DNA from: Klebsormidium nitens | Taxonomy: Eukaryota; Streptophyta; Klebsormidiophyceae; Klebsormidiales; Klebsormidiaceae | Length of the DNA stretch: 64,000 nt | Reading direction: 5' to 3' | Assembly (NCBI GenBank): GCA_000708835.1 | Contig: DF237002.1 | Coordinates: forward strand, 156,291-220,290 | In this document: piece by piece, positions 1 through 13,100 of the stretch | How positions within the stretch are numbered: position 1 is the stretch's first letter | How the letters are laid out: every line of letters starts with the position of its first letter | The notes under the pieces: model-generated | What the model was told of the DNA's origin: nothing | Seen by the model: only the letters and a program-made list of their open reading frames with translations | The model's database searches: none | Translations under genes and position numbers: made by a program

Positions 1-1179
1 GTCCGGTTACCTCCCGGGCCGACACCTTGTTCACCGCGGCAGATTGATATCGCGCGCGCGTCCGCGTGAACGGTGCTAACCTCAGGTTTTGACTACCGTA
101 CCACATGCGCGCGCATGATTGGAATGCGCCCGGCCGCCGCCATAAGGGCAGAACGGGCCGGCGGCCGCGCAGCCGCCTGGCCCCGCATGCGGCCGCGTCA
201 GCGCGTTCCGCGGTAATCCTCGAGCCGATAAAACCTGCAAATCCTGCGGTCGTTCTCACTCAAGGTGCATTTCGACGATGAACTTCGAAGATCTTGACTC
301 AAGGTACCATTGAATCCCAAAGAAAGTTCGATGTCGAAGAGATAGACCTTGTCGGACCTGCAGGTCAACTGCTCGCTAGGAGATTCAAATTTGGAACTTG
401 GAGCAAGCTGCAAAAGGCGCTAGGAGTACCTAGGACAGCCAGCAGCTGAGCAGGGCACTTTGGCGCGGCGCCCATTGACCCTTGCAAGGTCTGCAAGGAG
501 AGGTTGTGCACAAAAACAAAAGGGTTCTTGCTTGATCATTCCCTCATCTGAGTACAATTGATCAGGTAGGTAAAGCTGGCTGCTGGACAGATCAAGTCCT
601 GGTGAAAAGGAGTCACTGCAAGGGCGCCACTGAGGCATTAACGGCAGAGGTACGTGTCATATGTGTACAAATGGAAGGGCCTGGCAACTGCATCAGTCCA
701 GCTATCGGCGTTCTTACTTTCAGAGCTTTTCTCAAGGTCTGCCAGTAGGCTGACTAGGTACAATGATTGGCTGTTGGCGCGGGTCTGCGTGTAGAAAGAC
801 CCATCAGCGTTACGTGACGAGCGTACTCTGTTACATGAGCGTTTGAGGATGTTGCGGATGAAAAACCTAGCCACTAGATTGGAGGAGGTGACCTATATAT
901 GATGCACAATGAACGCAGTCATCCGTGCTGCAGGCTAGCGCTGCTTAAGGCAACGATTTACGATTTTACGCTGTTAACCGATCCCATATGCTGAGTCAAG
1001 GTAGCCAAAGGCTGCCTCTCCTTCCCTCCTTGAACTACATGGTCAGCGACCAAAGTTTCTTTGAGATGCCTCCATATGCTCTGCTACCTGGCTGTGTCAA
1101 GCATCTTGTATCCTGTTCTAATCTTCCATACCTTGTGGATGCAGCATTCCACATTCAAGCAGCATATCAGACTTGAAAG
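1..1179. other. Upstream region of TOP2, no gene recognised
   Basis: The first 200 bases are very GC-rich with CG-alternating runs. Short minus-strand open frames between 198 and 874 lack ATG-based coherence and match no family I know. The rest is the presumed promoter and 5' leader of topoisomerase II. A gene starting left of the window on the minus strand cannot be excluded. Confidence 0.4.
459..900 (+). promoter_or_regulatory. Candidate TOP2 promoter elements (E2F-like sites, TATA-like box)
   Basis: TTTGGCGC at 459-466 fits the E2F consensus TTTSSCGC. A near match, TTGGCGCG, lies at 774-781. A TATATAT stretch sits at 894-900, about 280 bases before the TOP2 start codon. E2F control would suit a replication/mitosis enzyme, but this is inference from short motifs and either could occur by chance. 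Confidence 0.25.
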
Positions 1180-4100
1180 ATGGATTTTGATTATGAGGAG
1201 CAAGAGAATGTGGTGCCCATCAAAGCAGCAAAGGTAGGTGGCGGTACTTGATGGCAATTGCAAGAATACCTCATAACGGGGTTTGGAACGCTGTGTGTTC
1301 AACCCTTGCCTTCTGAGAAGCATGCGTCCAAATGCCGCGGTTGCTTCTTGCAAATGCTAGCACACAGCTGTCGAACTGGTTGCTTTTGATCTGTAGTGCA
1401 ACTCTTGAGTTATTTCCCACAACTGTCTTCTAAGAGCAGGGCGTCGTCTGCCTCTCTCCGTCTTGTTTCAGCAGGCTGGCTCTTGCTGACAATACCACTA
1501 CCTGACTCTCCTATGCAGGCCGCAAAAGCAAAAGCTGCAAAGCCCAGCAATGGGCCTCCACTCCAAAGCATCTCCGCTCACAACGTTAACCAGGAGAAGA
1601 CCATTGAGGCAACCTACCAGAAGAAGACGCAATTGGAACATATCCTATTGCGGCCGGACACTTATGTCGGCTCAGTGGAGCAGCACACGCAAAATCTGTG
1701 GGTTTATGAGCATGGGGAGCTGGCATTGAGAGATGTCAAGTTTGTGCCTGGGTAAGTGGCGCAAACAGAGGTCCTCCCAGTTGAACTCAGTGCCCAGGAC
1801 GACTTTTCTATAGCATTGCAGTGCTCCTCAGCTTGAGAACAGTGCTGAAAGTTGGTCCTGCTGCATGTTATGGCTGCGGATTAGCACAGTACCTGGCTGC
1901 CTTTGAGTTGCTGTTGGGAATGCGGTGGGGCATGCAAGGATTGCATTGCTACTCGCAGTTCCGAAATGAATTTTAGGACTCAGCTGACAGAGTATCTTGT
2001 GCACCCATCCTGAGCCGCAAAGAGCCAAGAGCAAATCGTTCTGCTGCTGCAGCAGATTGCATGTGTCACCAGGAAATGCCAGGTGCGTACGCAACACGTA
2101 GAACCACATCGAAGACCCCTGCAATGCCCCATCCATGCTGTGAATGAGACGATGCCGGACAAGCTCTGCAGCACAAAATCAATTTCTGCCAAAGCATCTC
2201 GTGTACTCTCCGTCTTTTGCAGGCTGTACAAGATCTTTGATGAGATCCTGGTGAACGCCGCAGACAACAAGCAGCGGGACTCCAGCATGGACTCGCTCAA
2301 GGTCACCATCGATCCTGAGAGCAACACTATCAGCGTGTACAACAACGGAGCGGGCCTGCCGGTCGAGGTTCACGCCGAGGAAGGCGTCTACGTGCCTGAG
2401 CTGGTCTTTGGGCATCTGCTCACAAGCAGCAACTACGACGACTCTCAGAAGAAGACCACGGGCGGCAGGAATGGGTATGGAGCGAAGCTGACCAACATTT
2501 TCTCCACCGAGTTTGTGATTGAGACGGCGGATGGGGCGAGGGGCCGCAAGTACAAGCAGGTGAGAAATGGGTGTGTTTGCTGATGCTCGGAGTCTGTGCT
2601 GGGCCAAGTTGGATTTTCCGCAAGGCAAGTGCCTTTTCATGAAAGATGCTAAACGATTGTGTTGTTGATTGAAGGCAAGGGAAGTAAAAGCAAGTCTACT
2701 GCTTCGTAAGAAGGGAAGCATTGCTTCCTGTTGCTTGGAAATCGAAGCTTAGGCTCCGGCAGTCGCTGATTCGGCCCTAGTTTGCTCCTGGTGCTAAAGG
2801 GCTCTATACGCCATGCTGACACGGTGAGGCACCTCAAATTCCTCAGGTCTCATCCTCGAAAATCAGATCCTGTATTTTGGTCTACCCCAGGTCTTCTCAA
2901 ACAACATGGGCGTGAAGGGCAAGCCAGAGATCAAGAGCTGCAAGCCAACCGACAACTGGACACGGGTCACATTCAAGCCGGACCTCTCTAAGTTCAACAT
3001 GGACCATCTAGAAGCTGACGTTGTTGCGTTGATGAGCAAGCGTGTTTGTGACATGGCCGGGTGTCTCGGCAAGACGGTCAAGGTGAGCTTTATGACCCAT
3101 GTGTAGCCTTAGTTTGGTAGCATACATTCGTGGAGCAGCGTATGCCAACAAAGCGGCAGGCACAAGATGGGTGCATTTGCATACAGCCAGGGACTTGGTC
3201 AACAAAACTTTTCGTGGTCTCTGTTTTGCAGGCACAAACCTGGTCTGATGACCACCTTTTTTCAACTTAATGTCTTATTGAGAATGAGACAGCTTTTCCT
3301 CAAAGCTGCCAGTCCATTTCTTCCTTGCGATTTAATTCATGCACAACGAGAAGACGTGCACTTCGAAGACGTGGTCGCATTTCCTCAAAGAACGACCCTT
3401 TTCTGTGAGACAAACAGCTGCTGATTCTTTGCAGCTCAAAGAAAGGCCTTCTTCTATCCGAGACAATCAGCTTTTGTATCTCTCGAGATCCTTCTCTGGG
3501 ATAGGCATAGTGAGCTCAAGTCAGAATGAGAACGAAGCTAACACTAAAAACATAAACCCAAAGAATCACCTGCTCCACATCCGTACCCACCCTAACCCCC
3601 ATACTAATCCCACCCGTCCCAGTACCATAAGTCGAGCTTACCATACCTTTCTAGTTCTCTCAAGAGTTGCATATGCCTGTCTCTGCCTGTGCAGGTGGAG
3701 CTGAACGGGAGCAGGCTTCCGATCAAGGACTTCAGCGACTACGTCAACATGTTTATGCGGCCAACCAACAATGCGAGGAAGGAGCAGGGCCAGCCCGAGC
3801 TGGACCGCTTCTACCACAAGACTGACCGCTGGGAAGTGGTAGTGTCCCAGAGCGGGGGGCAGTTCCAGCAGGCAAGTTCACTCCATGGATTCTATTGCAC
3901 CCGACCAATTTGGCCAGCGTTCTGATTGAGGGGAAGATTGATGTTTTGAGCGAGACAGTGCGTAAGAAAGGCATTGGCTCCCATTGAAAACACGTTGATC
4001 TGTGAGCGAGTGCATACTAGAAAGCTGGAGGAGTTAGCTTTGAACGAGACTCGAAGCCTCAACAAGCTAGATATTATGTCGGCTCTTACAGCACCTGTCG

Positions 4101-7100
4101 AACCAGCTCTTTACCAAGATTTGGTTCCCCGCAGGACTACGTCGTAAGTATAAAGAATCTGTGGTATTAGACCCTGACTTTCAGACCGAGACGCCAGCTG
4201 AGCCCGGGAACCAGCTCTGAACCAGGCTATCAACCCGGTTTCTGCTCCTTACAGGTCAGCTTCGTGAACAGCATCTGCACGACGAAGGGAGGCTCCCATG
4301 TGAACTACGTCACGGACCAGGTCGTGAACCACGTGATGGACTGGATCAAGAACAGCAAGAAGAAGGACGTCAAGTCCGCGGGCGTCAAGAACTTTCACGT
4401 GAAGAACCACCTGTGGGTGTTTGTCAACGCGCTCGTCGACAACCCCGCGTTCGACTCGCAAACCAAGGAGACGCTCACGACTCGCCAGGCGCAGTTCGGG
4501 TCCACGTGTCAGTTGCCGGAGAAGATCCTCAAGAACGGTGAGCGGCGAGAAGCTTGCTGGAGGGCCTCCTGAAAGCACTGCGCTGGTTCAATCGTAGGAC
4601 TTGGTTATGGACTGGAAATAGACGATCAAAAACAGGGATTTCGAACTTCTTGTCCGAGACATCCCACGAAGCTACTCCTGGTTTGGGTAGGTGTGCTTGC
4701 CGCTACGAGTTTCTATGAAGTGGCAAACGAGAACAATTTGAATCGCTCTGGTTTGATTTATACGCCAACCTGCACCCTCTTTCCGTTTCATTTCCCTGTC
4801 AGAGACCAGTTGCAAAGAAATGAGACGCTTCTCAAAGAGCACAGCCATGAATCTCAAAATAGCCACGCTTTCTGCCATAGCGCCCCTCGGACATCTCCAC
4901 CAGATCCCAGATACTTCGACCCCTTGCCGCACTTTTCCGTCCAAATTGGGGAACTCGGACATTAAGCACTCGGCGCTGTCCGTGGCGTCCCCGGAGGACC
5001 TGAAGAAGACGGACGGCGCCAAGCCCAGCTAGTGTTCAGTCCTGCATGAGATTAGAAAGCTTCGGAGTCCTCCATGCTTCATACAAAGCCCACTCTCCGA
5101 CCATCAAATCAACTTTTTTGCCCCTTGTCTCTAATGGAGAAGTCGGACATCGTGCACGTGGCGCTGTCCGTAGCGAAGCCAAGCCCAGGTCAAAGTCAAT
5201 CCTTCATGTCAACGAGATTTCAAAAGTTCCCACGTTTCATGCGAAAGCCGCTCTTCAAACCCGCTTTCTGTTGCCCCGTGTCCGCAGTTGTGAACTCGGA
5301 CATCGTGCATGCGGCGCTGTCCGTGGCGTCCGCGAAGCTGCAGAAGGACCTCAAGAAGACGGACGGCGCGAAACGCACGCGCCTGGTGGGCATCCAGAAG
5401 CTGGACGACGCCAACGACGCAGGCGGCAGATACTCCGCGGACTGCACGCTCATCCTCACCGAGGGCGACTCCGCCAAGACCCTTGCGGTAAGATTGCTCA
5501 GTGCGAAGTCGGATCTCAAATTGCATCTGAGCATCGCTGGTAGATGATCTCTGCTCATGTTCGATAACATGCGAGGGGGTTTCTTTGTGCTCCCTTGTGC
5601 ATCGGATAAAGACGTCGAGGAACGTGTCACTTTTCTTTGGCCAGAGTGCAAGACTTATGAAACTTGTCCAGAGTCTTCCTTCAAGAACTTGTCAATCTAG
5701 ACAAGAGCTCCGTCAGTCCAAGCTCAAACCAAAGGGAGGTCAACCTATCCCCCGCTCGTCCCTGCCGGGCTGCGCGAATGAGCCAAGAACTTTCTGCCTG
5801 TCTTCCACGTTTGCCGCTCAAGGAAACCTTCACAAACCCCTCAAAAGTGCCACAAGTTCCACTCGGTGACTAGGATCGAAGTTCTCCTTCACTCGCTGTT
5901 TTACAGGTGAGCGGGCTGGGCGTGGTTGGGCGCGACAAGTACGGCGTGTTCCCGCTGCGCGGCAAGCTGCTGAACGTGCGCGACGCGAGCACGAAGCAGA
6001 TCACGGACAACGCGGAGATCAGCCTGATCAAGCAGATCATGGGCCTGCAGCACGGCAAGGTCTACGAGGACACCAAGGCGCTGCGCTACGGCCACCTCAT
6101 GATCATGACCGACCAGGTGGGGACCATTTTTTCTAGTATTAGTCCATCCTTTTGTGCTTGAGTACGTTTTTTTCCGATGAGAATTCTCGGAGGAGGAAGA
6201 CAGGCTGGGGGCGATGTTTTACGGGCTTCGGTGCAATAGACGGGAATATTCAAGGGTATCGAGCAGGGAGCCACCAGGGCGGTCACTTCGTTTGCCCGTC
6301 TTGTCTTTGGTGGCGATTCAGTAAGGATGCGTCTGTCTTGAGCGATTTGTGCGAATCAGAGGCGCTCTGCGAATGCAGCCTACTCAGAGTCATCACATTC
6401 CATCCGTCCTTTGGGTAGGGTTCTCAGTAGCAACCGACGACAAATCCTCCTTTGGTCTTGCCACGCAAAAAACTGCAGGAATGCGTCAGGTGACTTTGTT
6501 GAGCAGCCATTCTGCCCTGGCGATTATACCTCTCAACTCTGTGCTGGTACCATTACTTGGGTCACTCTTTCATTGAACCCTGGCAAAATTGCAATACATG
6601 CAGGACCACGACGGGTCGCATATTAAGGGCCTCCTCATCAACTTCTTGCACTCCTTCTGGCCGTCGCTGCTCAAGATCCCGGGCTTCCTCCTCGAGTTCA
6701 TCACGCCCATCGTCAAGGTAAGACTTTCAGCCCTCAATTTGAAGAATGTCTCTTTGGTGAGCCCCAGGAGCTTTGCTTGCTCAAAAAGGGTTTGTCTCCA
6801 GAAGGTTCTTCCGCAATACTCCAGCTTGGCGGTTTTCACTCGGTTCTTGGATCTAGAATGTGGTTCAAGAAGTGCGGTCGCATACGAAGCATACAGAGTT
6901 GGATGTTGTCCGTGTCGATATTCTCTCGGCAGGAGGCGTCAGTGGTTCCAGCCTCTGGCGTCTGACTTCACGCTGACGTCATTGTTCCTCGCAGGCGACC
7001 CACGGAAACCAGAAGCTGTCGTTCTACACCATCCCCGAGTACGAGAGCTGGAAGGAGTCCCTGGGCCCGGCCGCCAAAAACTGGAGCATCAAGTACTACA

Positions 7101-10100
7101 AAGTAAGCCGAGGCGAAGACGTCCTGGAATACACACAGAGCAACTTTCGTTGAGTTGACATCGGTGTGTCCAAGTCATCAGCAGAATGGGACGAGTCTAC
7201 CTACATTCTCCTACCAAAGAGAATCGTGGTCTCCTGATTGTACAGGTCCGACCATTTGCCGCTCCAAGGGCGCAAGTTTTGCATTATCGCAGGGTATCTA
7301 TTTGTAGGTTTGAGCGTTAGTATTTGAAATCGAGATGGTTCACGTTGAGGAGCGACCTGCTCTGCATCATTACCCAAAAGCTCCCCAACCCCTACCCACC
7401 CTGTGCGGGTAACGATGAACTGCGTTTACGACATTCCTTGCGATCGAGTCGAGCAGAACTAAGCTGACCCCGCGGGTTCTGCTCTTTTCTGAGTCTGCGC
7501 TTTAAAAGACCAGAAATCCAATTACAACATTAAACAGGAAAGGCAGGATCTTCAAACGTTCTGCTTCTGTGCAGGGTCTTGGTACATCCACCCCGTTGGA
7601 GGCGAAAGAGTACTTTGCGGACCTTGACATGCACCAGAAGGAGTTCCGTTGGACCGGAGAGCAGGACGGCGACTGCATCGAGCTGGCCTTCAGCAAGAAG
7701 AAGATTGAGGCGCGCAAGGCCTGGCTCTCCAACTGCGAGGTGAGGATGCACGCTGAGCTGAAACTCTGAGCTTGATCGAAGATGTTAGTGAGAGGGGTTC
7801 TGGTGTATGTTCAGTGAAGCATTCTGGCCCGATGGAACAGATAAGACGCCGTCGGTCAGCCTGATTGTTAAACTGGTTCTCCTGGCCTTTCAACCCTCCA
7901 TTCAACGATTCGAGCGCCTTCGGCCGGCACTTCATAGAATAAAAGCTTGCTCCTCCTTCAAACGCGGATGGGCAGGGACTCAAAGAAGAGCTGCCTGCAG
8001 CTAAGCACAGTTTCACACCAAAGAGTGATTGTTGCCTGTACGAAGTGATTTTCAAGCTTTCCATCACCCAATGAACAGCTGGGTCGTGTGTCTTTTTGCA
8101 GCCGGGCACGTTCCTGGACCAGAGCGTGGACGTCATCCCGTACCACGACTTCGTGAACAAGGAGCTCATCCTGTTCTCCATGGCCGACCTGGCCCGCTCC
8201 ATCCCTTCCGCCGTCGACGGGTTCAAGCCGGGCCAGCGGAAGATCCTCTTCGGCTGCTTCAAGCACAAGGTCAAAAAGTCGGTCAAGGTAAGGGCCCTGG
8301 GCGTTCGATTCCTAGATTTTCTGGCTCGAAAGCGCTTCTTTCTCGTAAGCGCCCATGATGTATAAGCAAGGAGCCGTCCTATTCGTGAAACCCTCGGTTG
8401 AAGAACCCAGTTGCAAGCGCGTGTGACACGGACGAGCCTGATGGGCTTTTCACTCTCTGTTTAAGGGAGAGGCGCCTTTGTTCTGGCAGAATGACCACTC
8501 GAATCACTCTCTGGAGCAGTCTTGGTAAGTTGCGCAGACAGTCGAAACCATCTCCCGCCTACTGTTCTTCGAAATAGGCTTCATTGCAAAACACACTCAA
8601 AACTGTCGAACAACTCGCTTCTCAAAAGAGTAGAACCTGACTCTCTCCCCGCAAGCGGTACCTGGAGGGCAGCAGTGAGTCCCTTCACGATACCTCATTC
8701 TGACGCTGTAGCATCTAAGGCAGTCCAAGAGTCAAGGTATCAAGAAAGCCTCACTGCTGAAACCGAGACCGAATCAAACTCAGAGGCTTGACACTTGATT
8801 CTCCGCTCTCGTTGTCAGGTGGGCATCAAAGATCTTGCAGGGCAAGTACAAGAATGGAGATCAACTTCAATTCATTCAAGGCAGAGCACCGTCAGCTCCT
8901 ACTTGCTGAACACAACCCCAAACTACCGTCGTGTCAGAGCCTTACTTCTTGAGTGAGGGTCTTAATTTCTGCTGTTTCTGGCAGGTGGGCATTTTGCAGG
9001 GCATCATCAGCTCGAGCACGGCGTACCACCACGGCGACACCAGCCTGCAGGCGACCATCATCGGCATGGCGCAAAACTTTGTGGGCAGCCAGAACATCAA
9101 CGTGCTCAACCCGGAGGGCATGTTCGGCTCCAGGCTCATGGTGCGTGCGCGCAGATGCACCCTGTATGGCTTTTCTTAGTCTATTCGGGGAAGTTGTCTT
9201 TCTGAGGAAATCACTGTCGCTTCGATGCATTGGCATGGCGCAGACTTTCCGTGGGCCGTCAGCGTGCTCGAAGCGGAGGGCATGCTCTGCTCACGGTTCA
9301 TCGTGCGCCTCACACGCAGACGCAATCTATTTGATTTTTGGATCTTTACTTTGTTTGTGAAAATTCTCGTCTGACAAAAATTCGAGGACTCTACATCCAT
9401 ATGTAGAGCGGGCTTTCTCATGCATGTAACCGCTTACCACGGTCGCGAGTATGACTGTACGTCAAGCACTCCTGACTTCACCATGTGTGGGTGCGGGCTT
9501 GTTCTGATCTGGAGCTACAACCTCCTATTCTGAGCATCCGAGATGTCTTCCGTGTTCACTCCTCCAGCCCGTTAAACAAGGCGTCGTGAATCTCCATCGC
9601 ACATCCTGTAAAGTTCTCAAGAAGCGCACGAATGGAACCGGTAGGGCACGCAAGTGAAAAAGATGCAAGCTGTACGCGGAGTTGTTACTTGATCGCTCTT
9701 AGTCCTTTGCAGGGCGGCAAGGACGCCTCTCAGCCGCGGTACATCTCGACCCGGTTGGAGAAGGTCGCGCGCGCGATCTTCCCGCAGCTGGACGACAACG
9801 TGCTGACGTACCTGGATGACGACGGCCTCTCCATAGAGCCGCAGTGGTGCGTTTCTGGCCTTATTCTCCTTGACGTCAGGATTGCATCCCCTCTTTCAGG
9901 CGCCGTGCTTTGGCGTTGGTTTGCAAGTGCCTAGCTGCGTCTCCCTCAATGACATCACGAAGCTTGAGATAGTCTGGAGTGACTCTTAGAGTCGCTGCCT
10001 TCAGACCTAAGGTAAGTCCCCGCTTGCTTTCGGCAGCCACAGTCATTCAGAGCTCCCACCGTCTTTGTCCTTGCGCGTCTTCAGTGACGGAACCCCTGCC

Positions 10101-13100
10101 GACGCCACAGACTCCGCTTTCAGCATTTTCGGAACATGCAATCCAGTTGGAGTAAAAATTTTGAGCTCACAATCTGTAAAATGTTCAGGGCCTAATGAAG
10201 TACGCGAACCCAATTCTCCTCTGCCAGGAGCCGACCTCTTATTTCTCCGCCCTCTTCTCTCCTGACAAGCAGCCGTCTCCCCTTGAGACCTTTCCGTCGG
10301 GACCTTTACTTTTAGTTCAGAAAGTACAAGAGTTCTTAAACTCTCCGCTCCTTCGCCTAGGTACGTGCCCATTCTTCCGATGGTGCTGGTCAACGGCAGC
10401 GAGGGCATCGGCACCGGGTGGAGCAGCTTCGTGCCGCAGTACAACCCGCGCGAGATCGCGGAGAACATCAAGCGCATGCTGGACGGCCAGGAGCCGACGC
10501 CCATGACGCCCTGGTACCGGGGATTCACGGTGAGGCCCTTGCAAGGAAAAAGAAGATGGACAAATCTGGTGATGGAGTGTGCTTTTCATACCTTGAGCAA
10601 AGGAGTTGGGGCCAGATTTGCAGCGTTCGGAGGCTCTGGCAAGGCACTTTGGATACTGTGAAGTTGGCTTGAGTAGTGCTAATTTCCTCCAGCCCTGCCA
10701 TTTCTCCATTTCCGAGCTCGTGGTCAGTCTGGGACTCTGGAATCTGCTTGCGGGACGTCGTATAAGTGGACGCGAGTTGCTCCACGCAGACTGGATGGGA
10801 CGGAACCTGCAAGGTCGAAAATCTGCAAAAAATGTTCCGGTTTGGAAGAATGTCACAAGGTCGAGGCCTTCTTCCCGGTCATGACCAATTCAACCGGAAG
10901 ACTCCGCTCAGCAGCGCAGAACAACACACCAACAGCTCCTGCTCCTTTCTTCAGGGCACGATCGAGAAGAACGGCGACAAGTCGTACACGCTCAGCGGGC
11001 GCATCAGCAAGGTGGACGACACGACCCTGGAGATCACGGAGCTTCCGGTGCGGCGGTGGAGCACGGACTACAAGGAGTTCCTCGAGGGCCTGCTCACCGG
11101 CGGGGAGAAGAACGAGCAGCCCTTCATCAAGGTCAGGGCACAAGGACAGCTTGTCGCAATTGTTCGTGTTTGTGCTCGGTTTTAAGAGAGTTGCAGATGG
11201 TGACGTCATCTGCGCGAGCTTTGCGAGAAAAGAGCTAAGCTGGTCCAGGTCAGAGAGGCACCCCTTACAGGAACAAGAATCTTTGGTGCAGTTCTACTGG
11301 CTTGCGAAATATCTTTGTGATTCTCTTCGATTCCTGTGGAACGAGTGGGCATCGATTCCTTGCTCCTCAACAAAGCTGTTGGGAGGACAATCGTTGAAAG
11401 AACTCATGCCTGGTCGCCAAACGCTCCGTAAAAGGACCGTAAGCGTACGCGATGTCGTGGATAATATTGGGAAAGGACGAGCTTTGACGATCTTCTGGTT
11501 GTTGACTCTAGACCAAGCTTTCGGTGCTGACGTGGCTTACATTGCATTTGCTGCCCCGCAGGACTACCGCGACAACGGCGGCGACTTCAAAGTCCAGTTC
11601 ACGGTGCAGCTAAGCGAGGAGCGGATGAAGGAGGCGGAGGCGGCGGGGCTGCTGAAGAAGTTCAAGCTGACCACCACCGTCAGCACCAGCAACATGCACC
11701 TCTTCAACAGCAAGGGCAAGATCACCAAGTACGACACGCCCGAGCAGAGTGAGAAAGCGCCAATCTCTTGAGTTCCATTCTTTTCTTTGGAACTCTCCGG
11801 GCAGGGAGCTTATACTTGACGGCAGCGGTCATTTTGGGGTTGCGGGAGTGTGAGGATCAGGAGTTGATTTTTGTGCGAAGAGAGCTGGCAAGGAAAGATG
11901 GGCATGTCTTATTCAAAGCGTGTGTCCTTGTGGACTCTTGAGTGATGTTTACAGACAGCAACTTTTGGCATCCGCTAAAACGCAGACTCTGTCTTGCAGT
12001 TCTGGCCGACTTCTTCCCCCTGCGCCTCGAGTACTACAAGAAGCGGAAGGTGAGGCGAACCCTGTCTGATCCGTTTTGGTCAACCTGGAATTCCAGAGGC
12101 TTCCTTTTGGGCATCTAATCTACGGTGCGCTCAGAGTACACGGCCGACTCTGGTGATGTCACATCCTTCCGTGTCCGCATCTGTGAGTTTGTTTCATCCA
12201 GAACGGAACTGCAGCACCTGGCCCGTCAAAGTACTCGCTAATCTCGGGCCTCGGCCATGAAGAACCTTTCCAGCCCCTAGCCAGTTGGGCCCCGGTCCCA
12301 GTAATCTCTCTTATGGTGGGCGTCGGACATGCATGTCCATTCCAGACAATCTGCGGTGCTGGAAGCTAGATTCGCTGAACTTTGGATCTGCTTTCCGTCC
12401 AAAAAGGCCCAACCTTTTTGTAGATTCCATACCTTCGATTCCGACGCCAGTCTGAGAATTTCAAAATCACTCCTCCGATCCGTCCCCAGGCGTACATGAT
12501 GGAGGACGCGCGCTTCGAGGTGCGCAAGATCAGCAACCGCGTGCGCTTCATCCTGGACGTCGTCGAGAAGCGGCTCGAGGTGCGCAACCGCAAGAAGGCC
12601 GACCTCGTCGCGGAGCTCGCGCACAAAGGCTTTGACGCCATGCCCAAAGCGCGCATGAAGCGCGCGCACGTCGCGCAGCCGGCCGCGGAGGACGGGGATT
12701 CCGATGGCGAGGGCGCGGACGCGGCCGCGAAGGCGCCCGACGGCGCGAGCTACGACTACCTGCTGTCGATGCCGCTGTGGACGCTGACGGCGGAGCGGGT
12801 GAGGGGGCGGTTCCGGCGCGGAATGCGATCGGAACGTGTGCTTTTCTTATTGTCTTGACATTATTGGCTGGTCTTGAAGTACTAAAACAGAGGGGCTTTT
12901 ACTGAGCGCTGAGACAGGAATTGTGAAAGAGGAGATGCTAAGCGAGAGGGGCGGACCGTGACGATTCTCCTTTGAAAGGTCGCCAGCAACTTGTGCTAAG
13001 TTTCTGATGTGAAGTGAAGCAGTATTCCGCTTGAGATTGATACGGAGCCCTGGCAATGTTTTTGGTTATCCACATCTGCGACCTGAGAAGTCAGAAAGGT

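Noticed and set aside
198-874. Three short minus-strand open frames upstream of TOP2
   Set aside because: No recognisable domain, no ATG-supported chain with matching splice phases, and low-information composition.
4135-4143. Possible 9-base microexon (Asp-Tyr-Val) in TOP2 intron 5, between a CCCCGCAG acceptor and GTAAGT donor
   Set aside because: It keeps phase and has strong splice signals, but the family sequence joins FQQ directly to VSFVNSI, so I leave it out of the model; it could be a rare alternative.
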